DNA from: Desulfarculus sp.
GTDB lineage: Bacteria > Desulfobacterota > Desulfarculia > Desulfarculales > Desulfarculaceae
Assembly (NCBI GenBank): GCA_020216625.1
Contig: JAIUYB010000130.1
Location: 1-6,645 of the forward strand
Direction of reading: 5' to 3'
DNA: 6,645 bases
Shown in pieces: positions 1 to 5,102 of this stretch. The position numbers were made by a program, and so were the translations under genes. The notes under the pieces were generated by a model. It was given only the letters and a program-made list of their open reading frames with translations. It was not told the DNA's origin and did no database searches. How positions within the stretch are numbered: position 1 is the stretch's first letter; each line of letters opens with the position of its first letter.

Positions 1-2
1 GC

Positions 3-776
3 GTGCAATTCGACGACGTGTCCTTCGAGTACGAGGAGGGCGTGCCGGTGCTGCAGCACGTGAGCTTCGTGGCACCGGCCGGCACCACCACGGCGCTGGT
101 GGGATCGAGTGGCAGCGGCAAGAGCACACTCATCTCGCTCATCATGGCCTTCGCGCAGCCGCAGAAGGGGCGCATTCTGGTGGACGGTACGGCGGTCAGT
201 GATCTCAAGCTGCGTGACTATCGCCGGCACCTCGGTGTGGTCATGCAGGACAACTTCCTCTTCGACGGCACGGTCAAGGACAACATCGCCTTCACCAAGC
301 CCGGCGCCACCGATGAGGAAGTGATGGCCGTGGCCAAGATCGCCAACGCGCACGACTTCATCATGGGCTTCCCGCAGCAATACGACACGATTGTCGGTGA
401 GCGCGGTGTGAAGCTCTCGGGTGGTCAGCGGCAGCGCGTGGCCATCGCGCGCGCCATTCTCGCCGACCCGCGTGTGCTCATTCTCGATGAAGCCACCTCC
501 AGTCTCGACTCGGAGAGCGAGCATCTCATCCAGGAAGGCCTGCGTCGTCTGCGTGCAGGACGCACGACGTTCGTCATCGCCCACCGGCTCTCCACCATCC
601 GCCACGCCGACCACATCCTGGTGATGCAAAAGGGGTGCATCGTGGAGCAGGGCCGCCACGAGGAGCTGATGGCCCAGGACGGGGTCTACGCCCGCCTGGT
701 GCGGCTCCAGCGCCTGCGCGCGGCGGTGGCGGAGGCCATTGTCGACCCGGATGACGGCGACGGAGACCGAAGCTGA
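3..776 (+). CDS. ABC exporter ATP-binding domain (C-terminal part, 5' end outside window)
   Basis: This is the nucleotide-binding domain of an ABC transporter, which hydrolyses ATP on the cytoplasmic face to drive export. Numbering from the GTG codon at 3, it shows Walker A GSSGSGKST at 34-42, the Q-loop Gln82, signature LSGGQ at 138-142, Walker B VLILDE at 158-163, a SSLD D-loop at 166-169 and the switch His194. The reading begins right at the domain's first beta strand (QFDDVSFEY), and the opening lacks any transmembrane segment, so the natural protein is probably a fused half-transporter (TMD-NBD, MsbA/lipid-exporter type) whose membrane part lies upstream. The NBD itself looks complete and ends in a short acidic tail. 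The substrate cannot be told. Codon use in the first 200 codons differs from all other genes here (see findings). The next gene starts 28 bp downstream on the same strand. Confidence 0.93.
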   Translation: MQFDDVSFEYEEGVPVLQHVSFVAPAGTTTALVGSSGSGKSTLISLIMAFAQPQKGRILVDGTAVSDLKLRDYRRHLGVVMQDNFLFDGTVKDNIAFTKPGATDEEVMAVAKIANAHDFIMGFPQQYDTIVGERGVKLSGGQRQRVAIARAILADPRVLILDEATSSLDSESEHLIQEGLRRLRAGRTTFVIAHRLSTIRHADHILVMQKGCIVEQGRHEELMAQDGVYARLVRLQRLRAAVAEAIVDPDDGDGDRS

Positions 777-792
777 TCAACCCTCATCAACC

Positions 793-800
793 AAGGGGGA
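793..800 (+). promoter_or_regulatory. Ribosome binding site of the SDR gene
   Basis: AAGGGGGA lies 4 nt before the ATG at 805 and 10 nt before a second in-frame ATG at 811. It argues against an upstream in-frame ATG at 739, which would overlap the ABC gene by 38 nt and add 22 residues that do not look like an SDR N-terminus. It does not separate 805 from 811 cleanly. Confidence 0.6.
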
Positions 801-804
801 CGTT

Positions 805-1596
805 ATGGACATGGGACTCAAGGGACGGGTGGCCTGCGTGGCCGGGGCCAGTCAAGGTTTGGGCCGGGCGGTGGCCCTGGGCCTGGCGGCCGAGGGCTGC
901 GACCTGGCGGTCTGCGCCCGCAACGAGCAAAAACTGGCCGACCTGGCCCGGGAGGCCGGCGAGCGTTTCGGCGTGCGGGTCTGGTGGCGGGCGGTGGACC
1001 TAATGGATTCCAACCAGGCCGAGGAGTTCACCCGCCAGGCCGGGCGGGAGCTGGGCCGCCTGGACGTGCTGGTGACCAACGGCGGCGGCCCCCCGGCCGG
1101 GGGCTTCGCCGACTTCGACGAGGATGCCTGGCTCAAGGCCGCCCGGTTGCTCTTGTTCTCAGCCCAGGCCCTGGTGCGCGGGGCCCTGCCCTACATGCAG
1201 GAAAAGGGCTGGGGACGCATCGTCAACGTCACCAGCGTCTCGGTCAAGCAGCCCCTGCCGGCCCTGATCCAGAGCAACAGCCTGCGCGCGGCGGTGATCG
1301 GCTGGGCCAAGAGCCTGGCCGACGAGGTGGGGCCGGCGGGCATCACGGTCAACAACATCTGCCAAGGCTGGATTCTCACCGAGCGGGTGGACCAGATCCT
1401 GGCCTACCGCAGCGCCAACGAGGGCCGCTCCCGGGAGGAGATCGCGGCAGGGGTGCTGACCGGCATTCCCCTGGGCCGCATGGGCCGGCCGGAGGAGTTC
1501 GCCGACCTGGCGGTCTTCCTGGCCTCGGAGCGCGCGGCCTACATCACCGGAGCCAGCGTGGTCATCGACGGCGGGCTGTATCGCGGCCTGATGTAG
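805..1596 (+). CDS. Atypical short-chain dehydrogenase/reductase (3-oxoacyl-ACP reductase-like)
   Basis: A 263-residue protein of the SDR family, the usual length. The Rossmann-fold start shows the cofactor motif GASQGLG at 14-20 (an Ala precedes it where Thr is usual), an Arg-Asn at 39-40 after the second strand that would favour NADP(H), and TNGGGPP at 91-97 in place of NNAG. The catalytic Ser is Ser144 in NVTSVS. Thirteen residues on, where the catalytic Tyr belongs, there is Ser157, and the Lys four residues later is Arg161 (SNSLRAAV). The C-terminus (ITGASVVIDGG, 247-257) is standard. From memory this pattern matches a known group of 'BKR-like' SDRs that lack the perfect catalytic tetrad, so it is probably a real subfamily rather than a broken gene. 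The substrate is unknown. ATG 805 is chosen for its ribosome site; ATG 811 is possible. It may be co-transcribed with the ABC gene 28 bp upstream and ends at the hairpin at 1615-1662. Confidence 0.9.
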   Translation: MDMGLKGRVACVAGASQGLGRAVALGLAAEGCDLAVCARNEQKLADLAREAGERFGVRVWWRAVDLMDSNQAEEFTRQAGRELGRLDVLVTNGGGPPAGGFADFDEDAWLKAARLLLFSAQALVRGALPYMQEKGWGRIVNVTSVSVKQPLPALIQSNSLRAAVIGWAKSLADEVGPAGITVNNICQGWILTERVDQILAYRSANEGRSREEIAAGVLTGIPLGRMGRPEEFADLAVFLASERAAYITGASVVIDGGLYRGLM

Positions 1597-1614
1597 CCAG
1601 CCCCACCTTAGGCT

Positions 1615-1662
1615 AAAAGCGCGCCGCCCGCGCCGGATGGCTCCGGCGCGGGCGGCGTGTTT
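1615..1662. terminator. Bidirectional rho-independent terminator between convergent genes
   Basis: Perfect 15-bp inverted repeat: arm CGCCGCCCGCGCCGG at 1622-1636 pairs with 1643-1657, with a 6-nt loop ATGGCT that can close one further A-T pair. On the minus strand the stem is followed by CGCTTTTAG (T run at 1618-1615); on the plus strand by TGTTTAT. It lies 19-26 bp after the SDR stop and about 16 bp after the hndC stop, so it can end both converging transcripts. The T run is better on the minus strand. Confidence 0.85.
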
Positions 1663-1677
1663 ATCGGCGCGACGCTT

Positions 1678-3468
1678 CTAGCTGATAGCGTCGAACTTGC
1701 AGTTCTCGAAGCAGGTCTTGCACTTGATGCACTTGGACAGGTCGATGTGGGCCGGCTTCTTCTTCTCCCAGGTGATGGCGCTCACCGGGCAGTTCTTGAA
1801 GCACAGGCCGCAGGACTTGCACTTGGCCTCGTCCACCACGAAGTCCAACAGGGCCACGCAGCTCTTGGCCGGGCACTTCTTGTCGCGGATGTGGGCCTCG
1901 TACTCGTCGCGGAAATAGCGCAGGGTGGAGAGCACCGGGTTGGGTCCGGTCTGGCCCAGGCCGCAGAGGCTGGAGGTCTGGATCATGGCCGCCAGCTCCT
2001 CCAGGGTCTCGATGTCGCCCTCCTGGCCCTCGCCCTCCACGATCCGCTCCAGGATCTGGAGCATGCGCCGGGTGCCCTCGCGGCAGGGGGTGCACTTGCC
2101 GCAGGATTCCTCCTGCACGAAGTCCATGAAGAAACGGGCCATGTCCACCATGCAGGTGCTGTCGTCCATGACGATCATGCCGCCGCTGCCCATGATGGCC
2201 CCGACCTTGGCGATGGCCTCGTAGTCGCACAGGGTGTCCAGATGCTCTTCGGGCACGCAGCCGCCGGAGGGGCCGCCCAACTGCACGGCCTTGAACTTGC
2301 GGTGCTTCTTGGGGATGCCGCCGCCGATGTCGTAGATGATGGTGCGCAAGGAGGTGCCCATGGGCACCTCCACCAGGCCGATGTTGTTGACATGGCCGGT
2401 CAGCGCGAAGACCTTGGTGCCCTTGCTGCCCTCGGTGCCGATGGAGGCGTACCAGGCGCCACCCTTTTGGATGATCTGGGGGATGTTGGCCCAGGTCTCC
2501 ACGTTGTTGAGCACCGTGGGGCGGTTCCAGAGGCCGGCCACGGCCGGGAACGGGGGCCGGGGCCGGGGCATGCCGCGCTTGCCCTCGATGGAGCGCATCA
2601 GGGCGGTTTCCTCGCCGCAGACGAAGGCGCCCGCGCCTTGGTAGATGTGCAGGTCGAATGAGAAGCCGCTGTCCAGGATGTTCTCGCCCAACAGGCCGTA
2701 CTCGCGGGCCTGGTCGATGGCCAATTGCAGGCGGTGCACCGCCAGGGGATACTCGGCCCGGCAGTAGACATAGCCCTCGTTGGCCCCGATGGCCTTGGCC
2801 GCGATGGTCATGCCCTCCACCACCGAGTGGGGGTCGGCCTCCAGGATGGAGCGGTCCATGAACGCGCCGGGGTCGCCCTCGTCGGCGTTGCAGAGCACGT
2901 ACTTGATCTCGCCGGGCGATTTTTGGCAGAACTCCCACTTCAGGCCGGTGGGGAAGCCCGCGCCGCCGCGGCCGCGCAGGCCGCTGGTCTTGACCTCGGC
3001 GATGATCTGCTCCGGGGTCATCTCGGTCAGGGCCTTGCCCAGGGCCTGGTAGCCGTCGCGGGCGATGTACTCGTCGATGTTCTCGGCGTCCAGGATGCCG
3101 CGGTTCTTGAGCGCGATCAGCTTCTGGTGGGCGAAGAAGGGGATGTCCATCATGTCCGGGATGACGTTCTTGGTGGCCGGCTCCTTGTAGAACAGGCGCG
3201 AGACCGGCCGGCCCTTGAGCATGTGCTCGCTGACCAGCTCGGGAACGTCGGAGACCTCGATGGCGACGTAGAAGATGCCCTCGGGGTAGACCACGGCCAC
3301 CGGACCCATGGCGCAGAACCCGTTGCACCCGGTCTCCACCACCGCGATCTCCTCGGCCAAGCCCTGATTCTGGATCTCAGCCTTGAGCGCGTCGCGCACC
3401 GCGATGGAGCCCGCCGCCTGGCAGCCGGTGCCGCCGCAAATCAACCAATGCTGGCGAAACAATTTCAT
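1678..3468 (-). CDS. hndC: NuoF/HndC-type NADH-binding flavo-iron-sulfur subunit
   Basis: A 596-residue cytoplasmic electron-transfer subunit, full length for the HndC/HydB/HymB family, which oxidises or reduces NAD(P)H in soluble hydrogenases and NAD-dependent formate dehydrogenases. Domains in order: an N-terminal thioredoxin-like [2Fe-2S] domain with Cys11, Cys16, Cys48 and Cys52; an FMN/NADH-binding domain with GRGGAGFPTGLKW at 166-178, CNADEGDPGAF at 193-203 and GAGAFVCGEETALMRS at 278-293; a SLBB-like section; a [4Fe-4S] site with Cys456, Cys459, Cys462 and Cys502; and a C-terminal two-cluster ferredoxin with Cys550/553/556/560 and Cys580/583/586/590. All expected ligands are present. 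The ATG at 3468 follows hndB by 12 bp, and TAGGGGGG just before it can serve as the ribosome site. No NuoE/HndA and no hydrogenase or formate dehydrogenase catalytic gene lies next to it, so the partner enzyme is unknown. Confidence 0.95.
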   Translation of the reverse strand: MKLFRQHWLICGGTGCQAAGSIAVRDALKAEIQNQGLAEEIAVVETGCNGFCAMGPVAVVYPEGIFYVAIEVSDVPELVSEHMLKGRPVSRLFYKEPATKNVIPDMMDIPFFAHQKLIALKNRGILDAENIDEYIARDGYQALGKALTEMTPEQIIAEVKTSGLRGRGGAGFPTGLKWEFCQKSPGEIKYVLCNADEGDPGAFMDRSILEADPHSVVEGMTIAAKAIGANEGYVYCRAEYPLAVHRLQLAIDQAREYGLLGENILDSGFSFDLHIYQGAGAFVCGEETALMRSIEGKRGMPRPRPPFPAVAGLWNRPTVLNNVETWANIPQIIQKGGAWYASIGTEGSKGTKVFALTGHVNNIGLVEVPMGTSLRTIIYDIGGGIPKKHRKFKAVQLGGPSGGCVPEEHLDTLCDYEAIAKVGAIMGSGGMIVMDDSTCMVDMARFFMDFVQEESCGKCTPCREGTRRMLQILERIVEGEGQEGDIETLEELAAMIQTSSLCGLGQTGPNPVLSTLRYFRDEYEAHIRDKKCPAKSCVALLDFVVDEAKCKSCGLCFKNCPVSAITWEKKKPAHIDLSKCIKCKTCFENCKFDAIS

Positions 3469-3480
3469 GGCGCCCCCCTA

Positions 3481-3858
3481 CTACTGCTCGCTGCCCTTGG
3501 CCAAGACCCACTGGGTCTGGACCTCGTCGGCGAGCACGTGGCGGTTGAAGACCTGGCGCATCTTGGCGTCGTCCATGTGGGAATACTTGATGGGTTCGGC
3601 GCCCGCCTTTTCCACCGTGACCAGGGGTTCGGCGCTGCACAGGCCCATGCAGCCGCTGGTGGTCACGATGATGTCCTTGCGGCCGCTCTTGGTCAGTTCG
3701 TCCATCACCGCGTTGAGCACGTTGCGGGCGCCGCTGGCGATGCCGCAGGTGCCCATGTGCACGGTCACCTTGACCTGGGCCCCGCCCTCGCGCAGGCTGG
3801 TGGCCTGGGTTACTTGGTCTTTTATCTTGGCGAGATCGCTGATCTTCAGCTTGGCCAT
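3481..3858 (-). CDS. hndB: HndB-like small thioredoxin-fold [2Fe-2S] ferredoxin
   Basis: A 125-residue soluble protein like HndB of NADP-reducing hydrogenase, also resembling the N-terminal [2Fe-2S] domain of HndC and NuoE. In those complexes such subunits pass single electrons near the flavin subunit. The core motifs are HMGTCGIASGAR at 34-45 and GCMGLCSAEP at 69-78. Only three Cys occur in the whole protein (38, 70, 74): the second pair is intact, but the first Cys position is His34. An in-frame ATG at 3918 would add 20 residues; the ATG at 3858 is preferred because CGGGAGGAAG precedes it at ideal spacing and the predicted promoter's -10 box covers the upstream start. The stop is 12 bp from the hndC start, so the two are almost certainly one operon with coupled translation. 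Confidence 0.9.
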   Translation of the reverse strand: MAKLKISDLAKIKDQVTQATSLREGGAQVKVTVHMGTCGIASGARNVLNAVMDELTKSGRKDIIVTTSGCMGLCSAEPLVTVEKAGAEPIKYSHMDDAKMRQVFNRHVLADEVQTQWVLAKGSEQ

Positions 3859-3860
3859 GT

Positions 3861-3870
3861 CTTCCTCCCG
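3861..3870 (-). promoter_or_regulatory. Ribosome binding site fixing the hndB start
   Basis: On the minus strand CGGGAGGAAG contains a full GGAGG core (3868-3864) 5 nt before the ATG at 3858. It decides for this start over the in-frame ATG at 3918. Confidence 0.8.
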
Positions 3871-3908
3871 GAACTTGACCCCGATTTGGGGGATTTTCGC
3901 GCGGCCCG

Positions 3909-3937
3909 AGCATAACAAGATACGACTTTGAAGTCCA
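3909..3937 (-). promoter_or_regulatory. Candidate sigma-70 promoter of hndBC
   Basis: Minus strand: -35 TGGACT (3937-3932) and -10 TATGCT (3914-3909), 4 of 6 matches each, with a 17-bp spacer. Upstream lie runs of T and A (3940-3957) that resemble an UP element. Transcription would start near 3902, giving a leader of roughly 45 nt that includes the ribosome site. Confidence 0.4.
3924..3935. promoter_or_regulatory. Short inverted repeat overlapping the -35 box (possible operator)
   Basis: GACTT-TG-AAGTC on the plus strand, perfect 5-bp arms with a 2-bp centre, covering four bases of the proposed -35 hexamer. The position would suit a repressor, but the site is short, I recognise no regulator for it, and chance is a fair alternative. 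Confidence 0.22.
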
Positions 3938-4054
3938 CCTTTTTGCGGCTTAAAAAACGGTAGCTTCGGCCCAGATCAGGGCGGCCGGGACGGCGGTATC
4001 GGGTTACTCGATGGGTCCCTTGCGAAGAGCCGAATCCAACCCGCCACGGATAGG

Positions 4055-4123
4055 AAAAATGACAGGGGGCGAACCCCGGGGCGCCGAGCGAGTGGGGTTC
4101 GCGACGGCGCGGGGCGGCCCCCT
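4055..4123 (-). terminator. Probable terminator of the formate channel gene
   Basis: Read on the minus strand after the channel stop: AGGGG (4123-4119) can pair with CCCCT (4068-4064), and inside it GCGAACCCC (4102-4094) pairs perfectly with GGGGTTCGC (4077-4069) around a 16-nt loop. A 16-nt bulge (4118-4103) separates the two on one side. The stem is followed by GTCA and then TTTTT (4059-4055). The geometry is less tidy than a textbook terminator, but the placement, 36 bp after the stop and before the next promoter, is right. Confidence 0.5.
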
Positions 4124-4158
4124 GGTGGGGAGGGCGATGCTGGGGTTGGACCGGGGCC

Positions 4159-5037
4159 TCAGGACCGGTTGGCCCCCCGCAGGTAGACGAACCAGTAGAC
4201 CAGACCCACCATCAGCGACCCGCCGATGATGTTGCCGATGGTCACCGGCAGCAGGTTGCCCAGCCAGAAACCCTGCCAGGTCAGGTGGGGCCAGTCGGCC
4301 GGGGTCTGGGCCAGGCCGGCCCAGAAGCCAGCGGGGGCGCCTAGCTTGATGAACAGGCCCAGCGGGATGAAGTACATGTTGGCCACGCTGTGCTCGAAGC
4401 CGGCGGCCACGAAGGCGGTGATGGGGAACACCACCGCCGCGATCTTGTCCACCACGCTGCGGGCGCTGTAGCATAACCAAACCGCCAGGCAAACCAAGGC
4501 GTTGCACAGGACGCCCAGGGCCAGGCCCGGGAAGAACTCAATCGCGCACTTGGCGTTGGCGATGTTCAGGGCGTTGATGCCCACCGCCCGGTCGCCAAAG
4601 AAGTATTGCCCGGAGTAGAAGACCAGGCCGGCGGTGGCCAGGGAGCCGGCCAGGTTGCCCAGGTAGACCACCACCCAGTTGCGCAGCACGGCCCGGAAGG
4701 AGACCTTGCCCCCAGCCCAGGCCATGACGATCAGGTTGTTGCCGGTGAACAGCTCGGCCCCGGCCACCACCACCAGGATCAGGCCCAGGCAGAAGGTGCC
4801 ACCGGCCAACAGGCGGACGAGCCCCCAGGGCGCCCCACCCAGGCCGGTGGTGGCGGTGGTGGAAAAGGCCGCGCCCAGGCCGATGAAGGAGCCGGCCAAC
4901 ACCGCCAGGGTGAAGAGCTTGACCAGGCCGATCTTGGCCTTGGCCACCCCGATCTGTTCGGCCCTGGCCGCCATCTGGGGCGGCAACAAGGCGTCGATGT
5001 GGTTAGGGGAGACATGCGATTGGGCGGAAGCGTCCAT
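4159..5037 (-). CDS. focA: FocA-like formate channel (FNT family)
   Basis: A 292-residue integral membrane protein of the formate-nitrite transporter family (pentameric channels, six membrane helices per subunit), moving formate or a similar small anion across the inner membrane. It closely resembles FocA of E. coli as I recall it: AAFSTTATTG at 56-65, AGAELFTGNN at 92-101, GVLCNALVCLAVW at 175-187, AGFEHSVANM at 212-221 and LLPVTIGNIIGG at 262-273. The conserved channel residues fall at Thr98 and His216, both offset by seven from FocA Thr91 and His209. The start at 5037 is chosen because AAGGGGG lies 7 nt before it; the in-frame ATG at 5145 would add 36 Pro/Arg/Gly-rich residues and run into the upstream gene. 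It lies 65 bp after the acyl-CoA synthetase stop on the same strand. Nitrite, hydrosulfide or another monocarboxylate cannot be excluded as substrate. Confidence 0.93.
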   Translation of the reverse strand: MDASAQSHVSPNHIDALLPPQMAARAEQIGVAKAKIGLVKLFTLAVLAGSFIGLGAAFSTTATTGLGGAPWGLVRLLAGGTFCLGLILVVVAGAELFTGNNLIVMAWAGGKVSFRAVLRNWVVVYLGNLAGSLATAGLVFYSGQYFFGDRAVGINALNIANAKCAIEFFPGLALGVLCNALVCLAVWLCYSARSVVDKIAAVVFPITAFVAAGFEHSVANMYFIPLGLFIKLGAPAGFWAGLAQTPADWPHLTWQGFWLGNLLPVTIGNIIGGSLMVGLVYWFVYLRGANRS

Positions 5038-5044
5038 TCCTGCA

Positions 5045-5051
5045 CCCCCTT
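5045..5051 (-). promoter_or_regulatory. Ribosome binding site of the formate channel gene
   Basis: Minus strand AAGGGGG, 7 nt before the ATG at 5037. It supports this start over the in-frame upstream ATG at 5145, which would overlap the acyl-CoA synthetase gene. Confidence 0.55.
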
Positions 5052-5064
5052 GCGAGAGGTTTGG

Positions 5065-5099
5065 TTGGCCGGGACGGCCGGGTGGGCCGTCCCGGTCGG
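5065..5099. other. Intercistronic hairpin between acyl-CoA synthetase and formate channel genes
   Basis: CCGGGACGGCC (5069-5079) and GGCCGTCCCGG (5085-5095) form a perfect 11-bp GC-rich stem with the 5-nt loop GGGTG; weaker G-C and G-U pairs can extend it to 5065/5099. It begins within 10 bp of the synthetase stop. No T run follows on either strand, so it is not a standard rho-independent terminator. It may be a partial terminator, a barrier to 3' exonucleases or a processing site that sets different levels for the two genes. Confidence 0.7.
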
Positions 5100-5102
5100 G
5101 CG

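Larger units (their letters stand above)
3859..4158. other. 300-bp intergenic region between hndB and the formate channel gene
   Basis: No convincing gene lies here; the open frames crossing it have repetitive Arg/Pro/Gly composition with no recognisable motif. It contains the hndB ribosome site, a candidate promoter with an AT-rich stretch (about 3910-3960) that stands out in this GC-rich DNA, a small inverted repeat over the -35 box, and a complex hairpin with a T run that probably ends the channel transcript. Between about 3965 and 4050 I see only weak short inverted repeats (for example GGGAC 3987-3991 with GTCCC 4015-4019, enclosing ATCG/CGAT). Confidence 0.75.

Noticed and set aside
776..792. 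Direct repeat ATCAACC (776-782 and 786-792)
   Set aside because: It is only two 7-bp copies in a short gap, with no third copy and no known site, so it is likely chance.
739..804. Upstream in-frame start for the SDR gene overlapping the ABC gene
   Set aside because: The added 22 residues are not SDR-like, and a ribosome site at 793-800 supports ATG 805 or 811.
1657..2661. Long plus-strand open frame opposite hndC (334 codons)
   Set aside because: It mirrors the GC-rich third positions of hndC. Its translation is Ala/Gly/Leu/His/Asp-rich without motifs, while the minus strand encodes a complete, motif-rich protein. It also begins in the terminator hairpin.
2725..3915. Long plus-strand open frame opposite hndB and hndC (396 codons)
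   Set aside because: It spans two confirmed minus-strand genes and their gap, has low-complexity composition and no domain motif, so it is a codon-bias shadow.
3859..3918. N-terminal extension of hndB from the ATG at 3918
   Set aside because: A near-ideal ribosome site precedes ATG 3858, homologues as I know them start close to this point, and the candidate -10 box overlaps the upstream start.
4094..4102. GGGGTTCGC as a possible tRNA T-arm fragment or attachment site
   Set aside because: No acceptor, D-arm or anticodon stem can be drawn around it; it pairs instead with GCGAACCCC at 4069-4077 as a terminator-like stem.
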